Source: Clostridiales bacterium (GTDB taxonomy: Bacteria; Bacillota; Clostridia; Lachnospirales; Lachnospiraceae). From it: a stretch of 64,000 nucleotides of DNA. How positions within the stretch are numbered: position 1 is the stretch's first letter; each line of letters opens with the position of its first letter. Under the pieces are notes generated by a model. The model saw only the letters and a program-made list of their open reading frames with translations, ran no database searches and was not told the origin of the DNA. The translations under genes and the position numbers were made by a program. The DNA is taken from NCBI GenBank assembly GCA_022778745.1, contig JALFSR010000060.1:34548-98547 (forward strand). Reading direction: 5' to 3'. Shown in pieces: positions 8,729-16,589 of the stretch.

Positions 8729-10276
8729 ATGGCAATTTATAAATGCAAAATTTGTGGCCTGATTTATGATGAAGAGGAAACTGGAATCCCTATTTCGGAA
8801 CTAAGCTGCTGTCCATTATGCAAACAACCCGTTTCCAATCTGGAACCTATGGAATCAACGGTTAAAAAACAGGAACACTATTCTGACAGTCTCGATTATG
8901 ATATGACTACCGCCAGACAAGATGAATCTTGCCGCTATATGGCGCAGATTCATGAGATGGCCGTAACTGGAAAATCAATTGGTGGTTCTATGAGCACTCA
9001 GATGCCTATGCCTAACTGGGATGATATTTTACTGCTTGGTTCACAGCTGAATCCTCCGCCACTTAATGATGATGATTTTGTAGATACAAAGACAATTATC
9101 GGAAAACATGCAAAAAAACCGATGATTTTAGAAAATCCAGTCTATATTTCCCATATGTCTTTTGGTGCATTATCCAGAGAGATAAAGATTGCTTTGGCAA
9201 GGGGATCTGCGATGGCAAAGACAGCTATGTGCAGCGGAGAAGGTGGCATTTTGCCAGAGGAAATGCAGGCATCGTATAAATACATATTTGAATATATTCC
9301 TAATAAATATAGCGTAACAGACGAAAATTTACGTGCTTCTGACGCCATTGAGATTAAGATCGGACAAGGCACAAAACCTGGAATGGGCGGTCATCTGCCA
9401 GGTGAAAAAGTAACAGCTGAAATTGCTGCTATCCGAGGAAAAAAACAGGGGGAAGATATCCAAAGTCCAAGTAAGTTCCCAGAGCTGAATTCAAAAGAAG
9501 ACTTAAAAGATATGGTCGATATGCTTCGCAGACGTTCCGATGGTCGTCCAATCGGTATTAAGATCGCTGCTGGAAATATTGAACAAGATTTAGAATTCTG
9601 CGTTTTTGCTAATCCAGATTTTATTACTATTGACGGCAGAGGTGGTGCTACTGGCTCGAGTCCTCTTCTGCTTCGAGAGGCTACTACTATTCCTACTATT
9701 TACGCACTGAGCCGAGCAAGAAACTATTTGGACTCTGTAGGCTCCAATATCTCTCTTGTAATTACTGGCGGACTTCGCGTATCAGCAGATTTTGCTAAAG
9801 CACTTGCAATGGGAGCTGATGCGATTGCGATTGCCAGTGCAGGACTGATTGCCGCTGCTTGTCAGCAATACCGCATTTGTGGCACTGGAAACTGCCCTGT
9901 AGGCATCGCTACACAAGATCCTGAACTGCGAGCAAGACTGAAGATGGACACTGCCGCTCAAAGAGTTGCAAACTTTTTAAATGTTTCTCTGAATGAACTG
10001 AAAACATTTGCGAGAATTACTAGCAACCATTCAATTCACGATTTATCAATCCATAATCTGGTGACGACAGACAGAGATATCGCTGAATATACTGGTATCC
10101 GCCATGTCGGTCAACCAAGTATACCTGTAACCCGATCTAGTATTGAACCGAAGAAAGAACCTGTCACTCATCAATACAAATGCAACTTATGTGGAGAGAT
10201 TTTTACAGTAAACGAGAACGAGATACCTGTATGTCCACGCTGTCGTGCAGTTGGAGAAACACTCATTTTACAATAA
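8729..10276 (+). CDS. FMN-dependent glutamate-synthase-like protein flanked by two rubredoxin-like modules
   Basis: 515-residue cytoplasmic oxidoreductase. Residues 4-38 form a rubredoxin-like knuckle pair (CKICGLIYDEE, CCPLCK). Residues about 90-465 match the FMN-binding glutamate synthase domain: GALSREIKIALARGSAMA, GQGTKPGMGGHLPG, TIDGRGGATGSSP and ITGGLRVSADFAKALAMGAD. YRICGTGNCPVGIATQDPE supplies cysteines of the 3Fe-4S cluster. A second zinc-ribbon or rubredoxin-like module ends the protein (CNLCGEIF, CPRCRA). The amidotransferase domain of true GltB is absent, so it probably is not a complete glutamate synthase; electron donor and substrate are unknown. GAGGTGAT precedes the ATG. The PerR-like boxes suggest induction by peroxide or oxygen, which would fit a rubredoxin-linked enzyme. 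Confidence 0.9.
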   Translation: MAIYKCKICGLIYDEEETGIPISELSCCPLCKQPVSNLEPMESTVKKQEHYSDSLDYDMTTARQDESCRYMAQIHEMAVTGKSIGGSMSTQMPMPNWDDILLLGSQLNPPPLNDDDFVDTKTIIGKHAKKPMILENPVYISHMSFGALSREIKIALARGSAMAKTAMCSGEGGILPEEMQASYKYIFEYIPNKYSVTDENLRASDAIEIKIGQGTKPGMGGHLPGEKVTAEIAAIRGKKQGEDIQSPSKFPELNSKEDLKDMVDMLRRRSDGRPIGIKIAAGNIEQDLEFCVFANPDFITIDGRGGATGSSPLLLREATTIPTIYALSRARNYLDSVGSNISLVITGGLRVSADFAKALAMGADAIAIASAGLIAAACQQYRICGTGNCPVGIATQDPELRARLKMDTAAQRVANFLNVSLNELKTFARITSNHSIHDLSIHNLVTTDRDIAEYTGIRHVGQPSIPVTRSSIEPKKEPVTHQYKCNLCGEIFTVNENEIPVCPRCRAVGETLILQ

Positions 10277-10292
10277 AACAAAAATAAATTTT

Positions 10293-10388
10293 ATAGGCTC
10301 CTTTTTCAATATCAATGAAATAATTTCAACCAGTTCAACTCTAAATTTAACTGATTGGAGACGAGTTCATTCCGAAAGAGGGGCCTAT
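10293..10388 (+). other. Long foldback between convergent genes
   Basis: ATAGGCTCCTTTTTC (10293-10307) pairs with GAAAGAGGGGCCTAT (10374-10388) with only G-T wobble at two sites; an inner CAGTT/AACTG pair occurs in the loop. It follows the upstream gene by 17 bp and is followed by TTTTATAC, so it may terminate transcription, but the 66-nt loop is longer than usual. Confidence 0.5.
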
Positions 10389-10475
10389 TTTATACTAGAA
10401 ACTATAAATTTAATCGTATACTATTTTTTATTTCTTAATCTTCCATTTTTCTGCTTTTCTATTATTTCTTAATTT

Positions 10476-11087
10476 TTACGATTCTTTTTTCTCTTTATCA
10501 AACTCAGGATTAAATGCATAAAAATTTTTACAGTTTAACCGTTCCTGCACAATCCGAAGAGCTTCACCAAATCTTTGAAAATGCACAACTTCCCGTTGTC
10601 TTAAAAATCGAATCGGATCACATACTTCTTGATCTTTTACAAGACGAAGGATATTATCATACGTCGTGCGGGCTTTCTGCTCTGCTGCCAAATTTTCACA
10701 TAAATCAGTAATCGCATCACCTTTTGATTGAAACTGACAGGCATTGAATGGAATTCCACCAGCCGCCTGTGGCCAAAGTGCAGTCGTATGATCCACATAA
10801 TATTTATCAAAACCAGCTTCTTTGATCTCGTCAATACTTAAATTTCTTGTAAGCTGATACACAATCGCACCAATCATCTCAAAATGCGCCAATTCTTCTG
10901 TTCCTATATCGGTCAGAAGTGCTTTACACTCTGCATATGGCATCGTATAACGCTGCGATAAATATCTCATAGAAGCAGACAACTCTCCGTCTGGACCTCC
11001 AAATTGACTAATAATTACTTGAGCCAATTTTGGATTTGGCTGCGAAATTTTTACTGGATACTGTAATCGTTTTTCATAATTCCACAT
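10476..11087 (-). CDS. cotJC: Spore coat protein CotJC (manganese-catalase fold)
   Basis: 203 residues from MWNYEKRLQYPVKI, the typical CotJC start. It belongs to the manganese catalase family and forms part of the inner spore coat. Likely metal ligands are seen in GTEELAHFEM, ENLAAEQKARTTY and REVVHFQRFGEAL. GGAGGG precedes the ATG at 11087, which overlaps the cotJB stop as TGATG; the ATG at 11117 would begin inside cotJB and is not chosen. Last gene of the cotJABC operon, convergent with the rubredoxin gene. Confidence 0.95.
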   Translation of the reverse strand: MWNYEKRLQYPVKISQPNPKLAQVIISQFGGPDGELSASMRYLSQRYTMPYAECKALLTDIGTEELAHFEMIGAIVYQLTRNLSIDEIKEAGFDKYYVDHTTALWPQAAGGIPFNACQFQSKGDAITDLCENLAAEQKARTTYDNILRLVKDQEVCDPIRFLRQREVVHFQRFGEALRIVQERLNCKNFYAFNPEFDKEKKES

Positions 11088-11344
11088 CAGCAGTTCCCTC
11101 CTTTTTCCCATGGCCAAGGGTCATTTACCCAATTCCAGACATCACATACTTCTATATAATTTCTCTGCATCGGTCCAATATTTTTTTCATATTCCTTTAG
11201 TGCTTCTTCACGCATTGCTGCACATTCTTTGTAGTAGCATAAAGCTTCTTTGTCACAAGGATGCGTGTCAAGAAACAAAACTGCCTCATCCACTGCAAAA
11301 CTCGTTTCATTCAAGCGATTTAGAAGAGCTTTTCTTTCACTCAT
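11087..11344 (-). CDS. cotJB: Spore coat protein CotJB
   Basis: 85 residues from MSERKALLNRLNE, matching the small helical CotJB family (YIEVCDVWNWVNDPWPWEKG near the end is characteristic). Its ATG overlaps the cotJA stop as ATGA, so translation is coupled; the upstream ATG at 11368 lies inside cotJA. CotJB acts with CotJA and CotJC in coat assembly in the mother cell. Confidence 0.93.
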   Translation of the reverse strand: MSERKALLNRLNETSFAVDEAVLFLDTHPCDKEALCYYKECAAMREEALKEYEKNIGPMQRNYIEVCDVWNWVNDPWPWEKGGNC

Positions 11345-12270
11345 TGACACCTGCACCCCCTTGCACAAAATCCAATTTCAAATGGTTTATCTAATTCTTC
11401 AAAAACCGTTCCAATTTGAAATCCCTTTTCCATATTCATTAGCATCCGAAAACATTGCCATGGAACATATGTCATACCAATAGGGCTTTCCTTCCACTCA
11501 TCCTTCTTACACGGATAACAGCAATCTTTCTCTTTGTCACAGCCGCATCCTGGCTTTTCGTGCTTATCATCACATGGTTTTGACTTCTCTTTACAGCCGC
11601 ATCCTGACTTTTCGTACTTATCATCACATGGGTTTGACTTCTCTTTACAGCCGCATCCTGACTTTTCGTACTTATCATCACATGGTTTTGATTTCTCTTT
11701 GCAGCCGCATCCTGGCTTTTCGTACTTATTATCACATGGTTTTGATTTCTCTTTGCAGCCGCATCCTGGCTTTTCGTACTTATCATCACATGGTTTTGAT
11801 TTCTCTTTGCAGCCGCATCCTGGTTTTTCGCATTTATTCTCACAACATGGCTTTGATTTTTCTTGACAGCCCCATCCTGGCTTTTCGTGCTTATTTTCAT
11901 CACATGGGTTTGACTTCTCTTTACAGCTGCATCCTGGTTTTTCGCATTTATTCTCACAACATGGCTTTGATTTTTCTTGACAGCCCCATCCTGGTTTTTC
12001 GCATTTATTCTCACAACATGGCTTTGATTTTTCTTGACAGCCCCATCCTGGTTTTTCACACTTATCCTCACCGCATGGTGTTGGTCTTTCACATCTGTTT
12101 TGAGAATTTTGCTGTTGTCTGCAGCGACCGCAGCCAGTATTTTCTTCTCTCATACAGAAATTGTTCGTGTTTACTCTATTTAAACCACCCCGCATCCCTC
12201 TGCCGTATATTGGCATAAAAGGATTTCCATACATGCGGCTATTATTTTTTCTTCCATAATAACATTCCAT
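11341..12270 (-). CDS. cotJA: Spore coat protein CotJA with an expanded cysteine-rich repeat region
   Basis: 309 residues; ordinary CotJA proteins have about 60-90. The CotJA domain is only the last 50 residues (PIGMTYVPWQCFRML, GTVFEELDKPF). Residues 77-242 are nine tandem repeats, four of 19 and five of 18 residues, of the type GCKEKSKPCDDKYEKPGC, after a partial first repeat. Each repeat has three to six cysteines, many Lys/Glu pairs and a Pro-Gly turn. The N-terminal 75 residues are polar, rich in Arg, Asn and Gly. Such a region could be cross-linked by disulfides or bind metal on the coat; that is inference. AAGGAA lies upstream of the ATG at 12270. Confidence 0.9.
   Translation of the reverse strand: MECYYGRKNNSRMYGNPFMPIYGRGMRGGLNRVNTNNFCMREENTGCGRCRQQQNSQNRCERPTPCGEDKCEKPGWGCQEKSKPCCENKCEKPGWGCQEKSKPCCENKCEKPGCSCKEKSNPCDENKHEKPGWGCQEKSKPCCENKCEKPGCGCKEKSKPCDDKYEKPGCGCKEKSKPCDNKYEKPGCGCKEKSKPCDDKYEKSGCGCKEKSNPCDDKYEKSGCGCKEKSKPCDDKHEKPGCGCDKEKDCCYPCKKDEWKESPIGMTYVPWQCFRMLMNMEKGFQIGTVFEELDKPFEIGFCARGCRCQ
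11545..12042 (-). repeat. In-frame 54/57-bp minisatellite in cotJA
   Basis: Nine direct units: four of 57 bp in the 5' half of the array and five of 54 bp in the 3' half. Unit lengths are multiples of three, so copy-number change keeps the reading frame. The regular period also keeps other frames open on both strands, which explains several spurious open frames here. Confidence 0.93.
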
Positions 12271-12302
12271 TTTTTCATTCCTTCTGTTTCATCTTTTCTC
12301 TA

Positions 12303-12329
12303 TATTGTATGGAAAAAGATCGTTTTGGT
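12303..12329 (-). promoter_or_regulatory. Mother-cell sigma (SigK/SigE-like) promoter of cotJ
   Basis: Minus strand CATACAATA (12303-12311) fits the SigK -10 CATANNNTA, with AC exactly 16 bp upstream (12328-12329) as in the SigK -35. SigE has a nearly identical -10 but its -35 is not evident. The position, 33 bp before the cotJA start, is right. Confidence 0.55.
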
Positions 12330-12455
12330 GCGAAATTTCTTTGGACTGTTTCTTTTATAATAAGAATATTATTATATTTTTTTACATTTTCTTTTTCCTT
12401 TTTTTACTTTTTTTGTGAAAAGCAAATAAACTTTACAGTAAACCATTCTACTGTC

Positions 12456-12484
12456 TTGTCAGCTGTTAATTTTTACTGTATAAT
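12456..12484 (+). promoter_or_regulatory. Predicted nadA operon promoter with candidate NiaR sites
   Basis: TTGTCA (12456-12461), 17 bp, TATAAT (12479-12484). Related blocks TTTACAGTAAAC (12432-12443) and TTTTTACTGTATAA (12470-12483) flank and overlap it in inverted orientation and could be NiaR operators. This is inferred from autoregulation of the family, not from a known consensus. Confidence 0.6.
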
Positions 12485-12621
12485 GCCTTTAACACACAAG
12501 TTTGACCTCATTATTTTTAAAGAGATCAGATTTTCCGTGTGATATTGAAACTTCCGTACAGCTCTTAATGATAACAGGTAACGCACGGAAGAAAAATGTT
12601 ATTTCTACTTATTGCAAATAC

Positions 12622-12671
12622 AGGAAGGGAGGACGGTCTTTTTTCTGTTTGACATAAGACCGCAATATATT
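12622..12671 (+). promoter_or_regulatory. nadA ribosome binding site with hairpin spacer
   Basis: GGAAGGGAGG (12623-12632) is the only good Shine-Dalgarno but lies 39 nt from the nadA ATG. The gap holds a hairpin CGGTCTT (12634-12640) / AAGACCG (12656-12662). Folding it leaves about ten unpaired bases, normal spacing. The leader before it (from about 12491) also has TTCCGT/ACGGAA pairing around 12550-12592. No known NAD riboswitch class recognised. Confidence 0.5.
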
Positions 12672-13580
12672 ATGAATTCACTTGTTGAAGAAATCAAACA
12701 ATTAAAAAAAGAAAAGAACGCCGTTATTATGGCACATTACTACGTTCCAGATGAAGTACAGGCTGTTGCAGATTATATCGGAGATTCTTTTTATTTAAGT
12801 AAAGTTGCTACTAAAGTAAAGGAAGACACCATCGTATTTTGCGGCGTTTCTTTTATGGGAGAAAGTGCTAAAATTTTAAATCCATCTAAGACAGTATTAA
12901 TGCCAGATGTGACAGCTGACTGTCCAATGGCTCATATGGCAGACATTGAGACAATTAAACGCATAAAAGCAGAGTATGAAGATGTTGCTGTCGTTTGCTA
13001 TATTAATTCTACTGCGGAATTAAAGTCTTATTCTGATGTATGTGTGACATCTTCCAATGCAGTTACTATCGTAAAGGCTCTGCCAAATAAACATATTTTC
13101 TTTATTCCAGATCAAAATTTAGCTCATTATGTCGCACAGCAAGTTCCAGAAAAACATTTTATTTTTAATGATGGTTATTGTCCAATTCATAAAGATATTA
13201 CTTGTAAAGATGTCATTGCTGCAAAAGCACGCCATCCACAAGCACAGTTTCTTGTTCATCCAGAATGTCCTCCAGACGTATTAAATTATGCTGATATGAT
13301 CGGAAGTACATCGGAAATTATTGATTACGCTTCAAAAAGCACACAAAAAGAATTTTTAATTGGTACAGAAGCTGGCGTTTTATATGAATTAAAACAGAAA
13401 AATCCTGACAAAACATTTTATACTGTAACTGATCATCAGTGCTGTATTGATATGAAAAAAGTAACATTAGAAAAAATTTGCCATGTGTTACGTACTTATG
13501 AAGGAAGTGTACAAGTAAGCGATACTCTTCGTCATACTGCAAATATTCCTTTAAACCGTATGCTTGATTTAGCAAAATAA
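12672..13580 (+). CDS. nadA: Quinolinate synthase
   Basis: Condenses iminoaspartate with dihydroxyacetone phosphate to quinolinate using a [4Fe-4S] cluster. 302 residues from MNSLVEEIKQLKK, matching family starts; the frame continues upstream to a TTG at 12612 but that extension is not like NadA. Cluster cysteines are in FCGVSFMGESAKIL (residue 57), HPECPPDV and TDHQCCIDMKKVTL. Other signatures: MAHYYVPDEVQ and VCYINSTAELKS. First gene of nadA-nadB-nadC-niaR; the start is served by the structured ribosome site described separately. Confidence 0.95.
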   Translation: MNSLVEEIKQLKKEKNAVIMAHYYVPDEVQAVADYIGDSFYLSKVATKVKEDTIVFCGVSFMGESAKILNPSKTVLMPDVTADCPMAHMADIETIKRIKAEYEDVAVVCYINSTAELKSYSDVCVTSSNAVTIVKALPNKHIFFIPDQNLAHYVAQQVPEKHFIFNDGYCPIHKDITCKDVIAAKARHPQAQFLVHPECPPDVLNYADMIGSTSEIIDYASKSTQKEFLIGTEAGVLYELKQKNPDKTFYTVTDHQCCIDMKKVTLEKICHVLRTYEGSVQVSDTLRHTANIPLNRMLDLAK

Positions 13581-13744
13581 CCAGTGTTTCTACCTTATTA
13601 TAATAAGGAAAATATAAATCTAATATAAGAGTTTTGTTTTTAAAAAGAACAAATTAATTATGATATATTTCGCTTTAATCAAAGAAATAACAATTAATAC
13701 AAAACTTTGCTTCAAAAAGACAAGTACCGTATTAGGAGGGGACT

Positions 13745-15064
13745 ATGGATAACCGAAAAACAGATGTTGTTATTGTAGGAAGTGGCGTTGCTGGTTTATA
13801 CTGTGCATTGAACCTTCCAAGAGATAAAAAGATTTTAATAATCACAAAAGATGATCTGGAAAGCAGCGATTCTTTTCTTGCGCAAGGCGGAATCTGCGTT
13901 TTAAGAGATGATTCTGACTACGACAGTTTTATGGAAGATACATTACGGGCTGGTCACTATGAAAATCGTGTTGAATCGGTTGTTATTATGATTCGTTCTT
14001 CCAGAGAAACAATTAACGATTTAATCCACTATGGTGTCGATTTTACGAAGGAAAATGGAAAAGAAGCTTATACAAGAGAAGGTGCACACTCCAAACCTCG
14101 AATTTTATTTCATGAAGACATTACTGGAAAAGAAATTACAAGTAAATTACTGGAACAGGTTAAAAAATTAGACAACGTCACAATTATGGAATATTGTACA
14201 ATGGTCGATATTATTTGTCACAACAACCGCTGCGCTGGTATTTTAGTTCACGATAAAGATGGAAATTTCTTTACCATCGAAGCTTATTATACAATGCTTG
14301 CCTGTGGTGGTGTCGGCGGTCTTTATAAACACTCAACAAACTTCCGTCATTTAACTGGAGATGCACTTGCAATCTGCCTCAAACATAATATTGAATTAGA
14401 ACATATTGATTATGTACAAATTCATCCGACAACATTGTATTCTACAAAATCTGGCCGTCGTTTCCTCATCTCTGAGTCCGTCCGCGGAGAAGGTGCACTT
14501 CTTTATAATAAAGACGGAGAGCGTTTTGCCGATGAATTATTACCGCGAGACGCATTGACAAAAGAAATACGCAAGCAAATGGAAAAAGATCAAATGCCTT
14601 ATGTTCATTTATCTATGCTTCCACTCGGAAAAGAACTGATTTTAAACCATTTTCCAAATATTTATCAACACTGTCTGGAAGAAGGCTATGATGTCACAAA
14701 AGAACCAATTCCGGTTGTGCCTGCCCAACACTATTTTATGGGCGGTGTTCACGTTGATTCACATAGCAAAACAACGATGGATATGCTCTATGCTGCTGGT
14801 GAAACAAGCTGCAATGGCGTACACGGTGCAAACCGACTTGCAAGCAATTCTTTACTGGAAAGTCTTGTATTTGCCAAACGTGCCGCACTTCAAATGACGG
14901 AACAATTTCCATCTTCTATGGAAAACCTTCCAGAACATACTCATTTTGAGCAATTAACTGCTGCACTCAACTTGGATGACTACCGTGACACTGCAGCACT
15001 TCAACAACAATACAAAACAATGATTTTAGATGAAATGGAAAAGGAGAGATACGCTCATGAATAA
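13745..15064 (+). CDS. nadB: L-aspartate oxidase
   Basis: FAD enzyme that oxidises aspartate to iminoaspartate for NadA; in anaerobes fumarate is the likely acceptor. 439 residues, shorter than the 510-540 of the enterobacterial enzyme because the C-terminal helical domain is reduced, as is common in clostridia. Seen: dinucleotide fold DVVIVGSGVAGLYCAL at the start, SDSFLAQGGI, HEDITGKEIT, YMLACGGVGGLY-like segment, and GANRLASNSLLESLVF for FAD binding. GGAGGGG precedes the ATG. The 164-bp gap from nadA includes a perfect 16-bp palindrome CCTTATTATAATAAGG (13593-13608) of unknown role. The end overlaps nadC by 8 bp. Confidence 0.95.
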   Translation: MDNRKTDVVIVGSGVAGLYCALNLPRDKKILIITKDDLESSDSFLAQGGICVLRDDSDYDSFMEDTLRAGHYENRVESVVIMIRSSRETINDLIHYGVDFTKENGKEAYTREGAHSKPRILFHEDITGKEITSKLLEQVKKLDNVTIMEYCTMVDIICHNNRCAGILVHDKDGNFFTIEAYYTMLACGGVGGLYKHSTNFRHLTGDALAICLKHNIELEHIDYVQIHPTTLYSTKSGRRFLISESVRGEGALLYNKDGERFADELLPRDALTKEIRKQMEKDQMPYVHLSMLPLGKELILNHFPNIYQHCLEEGYDVTKEPIPVVPAQHYFMGGVHVDSHSKTTMDMLYAAGETSCNGVHGANRLASNSLLESLVFAKRAALQMTEQFPSSMENLPEHTHFEQLTAALNLDDYRDTAALQQQYKTMILDEMEKERYAHE

Positions 15065-15911
15065 TATTACAATGAAACTCAATGCCGATCATTTAATTTT
15101 ACAAGCATTAGAAGAAGACATTACAAGTGAAGATATTACAACAAATGCCGTTATGCGCACACACCAGCTCGGAACTGTTCAGCTCATCTGTAAACAAGAC
15201 GGTGTAATTGCTGGATTAGACGTATTTGCAAGAACATTTCAGCTTCTTGATCCAGAAATAACTGTGACATGTTACGTAAAAGACGGAGATCGTGTGACAA
15301 ACAAGCAGCTCCTTGCCGATGTTACCGGAGATATCCGTGTTCTTCTATCTGGCGAACGTACTGCATTAAACTATCTGCAGCGCATGAGCGGTATCGCTAC
15401 TTACACTCGTTCTATTGCCGATTTGTTAAAGGGCAGCAAAACAAAATTGCTTGATACAAGAAAAACAACACCAAACATGCGTGTATTTGAAAAATATGCC
15501 GTAAAAGTTGGCGGCGGTTACAATCATCGATACAATTTATCCGACGGTATTTTATTAAAAGATAACCATATCGGTGCTGCTGGCGGTGTAAAGGAAGCGG
15601 TAACTATGGCAAAAGAATACGCACCATTTGTAAGAAAAATTGAAGTCGAAGTTGAAAATATGGAGATGGTAAAAGAAGCCGTCGAAGCCGGTGCAGATAT
15701 TATTATGCTCGACAATATGACTCCAGAAATGATGAAGGAAGCAGTAACTTATATCGACGGCAGAGCTGAAACCGAATGTTCTGGCAATGTGACAAGAGAA
15801 AATGTTGCCCGTCTTGTCGATATTGGTGTTGACTATATTTCCAGCGGTGCATTGACACACTCCGCTCCTATTTTAGACGTTTCTTTAAAAAATCTTCACG
15901 CAATTGAATAA
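15057..15911 (+). CDS. nadC: Nicotinate-nucleotide pyrophosphorylase (carboxylating)
   Basis: Converts quinolinate and PRPP to nicotinate mononucleotide with loss of CO2. 284 residues from MNNITMKLN, the normal length. Signature segments: EDITSEDITTNAV, GERTALNYLQRMSGIATYT, KLLDTRKTTPNMR, VGGGYNHRYNLSDGILLKDNH and ISSGALTHSAPILDVSL. AGGAGAG before ATG 15057 sets the start inside the nadB stop region, so the two are translationally coupled; an earlier ATG at 15030 is not used by homologues. Confidence 0.96.
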   Translation: MNNITMKLNADHLILQALEEDITSEDITTNAVMRTHQLGTVQLICKQDGVIAGLDVFARTFQLLDPEITVTCYVKDGDRVTNKQLLADVTGDIRVLLSGERTALNYLQRMSGIATYTRSIADLLKGSKTKLLDTRKTTPNMRVFEKYAVKVGGGYNHRYNLSDGILLKDNHIGAAGGVKEAVTMAKEYAPFVRKIEVEVENMEMVKEAVEAGADIIMLDNMTPEMMKEAVTYIDGRAETECSGNVTRENVARLVDIGVDYISSGALTHSAPILDVSLKNLHAIE

Positions 15912-15956
15912 ACATACAAAACTTATGCATAAATTTGAGCGAAAGGAGATCCTATC

Positions 15957-16463
15957 ATGAACGGGACAGAACGCAGACAAGAAATTTTAAAACGAATTCA
16001 GCAGAGTTCGTCCCCCGTTTCCGGCACCGAACTGGCAAAAACATTTCATGTCAGCCGTCAAGTAATCGTGCAAGATATCGCATTGTTGCGTGCAAACGAC
16101 GACAACATCCTGTCCACAAACAAAGGATATTTTTACAACTGCACTGCCCGCGCTTCCCGCACCTTTCATGTCTATCATAAAGATAACGATATTTTAGATG
16201 AATTAACTACTATCATCGATTTCGGCGGAAATATCGTCGATGTATTCGTTTCTCATGAGGTTTATGGACAGCTCCGAGCAGAATTAAATATTCATACAAG
16301 AAAAAAAGCAATTGATTTTGCAAACAATATAAAAAATGGAAATTCCATCCCATTAAACAATATTACTTCTGGATACCACTATCATACCGTCACCGCAGAT
16401 TCTGAACAGACACTTGATCAGATCGAAGAAGAATTGAGAAAGAAACAATATCTTGTTCCATAA
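15957..16463 (+). CDS. niaR: NiaR, nicotinate-responsive repressor of NAD synthesis
   Basis: 168 residues. Residues 1-60 form a winged HTH (NGTERRQEILKRIQQ, TFHVSRQVIVQDIALLRA) and residues 70-168 a 3H domain with the three conserved histidine sites (FHVYHKD, VSHEVYGQL, SGYHYHTV), which bind nicotinate and metal in NiaR/YrxA. AAAGGAGAT precedes the ATG. Its place at the end of nadABC fits a repressor that controls its own operon. The 97-bp repeat copy B begins 9 bp after its stop. Confidence 0.93.
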   Translation: MNGTERRQEILKRIQQSSSPVSGTELAKTFHVSRQVIVQDIALLRANDDNILSTNKGYFYNCTARASRTFHVYHKDNDILDELTTIIDFGGNIVDVFVSHEVYGQLRAELNIHTRKKAIDFANNIKNGNSIPLNNITSGYHYHTVTADSEQTLDQIEEELRKKQYLVP

Positions 16464-16471
16464 AATAAAAC

Positions 16472-16568
16472 GAAGCTGTCGCATTGAGTTGGAATCATCC
16501 AACATGTAGTAATGTCAATTTTGACAAATAGCTATATCTTGGAGATTCACTCTTATTGCAACAGCTTC
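16472..16568. repeat. 97-bp structured repeat, copy B
   Basis: Same layout as copy A: outer arms GAAGCTGTCGCATT and TTATTGCAACAGCTTC, inner arms CCAACATGTAG and CTATATCTTGG, apical TGTC/GACA. The outermost base pair of the inner stem is G-C in copy A and C-G here. It fills the space between the convergent niaR and pdxT; on the minus strand it is followed by GTTTTATTTTATGG and may serve as the pdxT terminator. Confidence 0.85.
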
Positions 16569-16589
16569 CTTTATTTATGTGATGATATC

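Noticed and set aside
11545..12042. Regular repeats that could be mistaken for a CRISPR array
   Set aside because: Units are directly adjacent with no unique spacers and encode in-frame protein repeats.
11472..12218. Several long open frames in other frames and on the other strand across the cotJA repeats
   Set aside because: They exist because repeat units of 54 and 57 bp keep every frame free of stops; they lack ribosome sites and their periodic peptides resemble no family.
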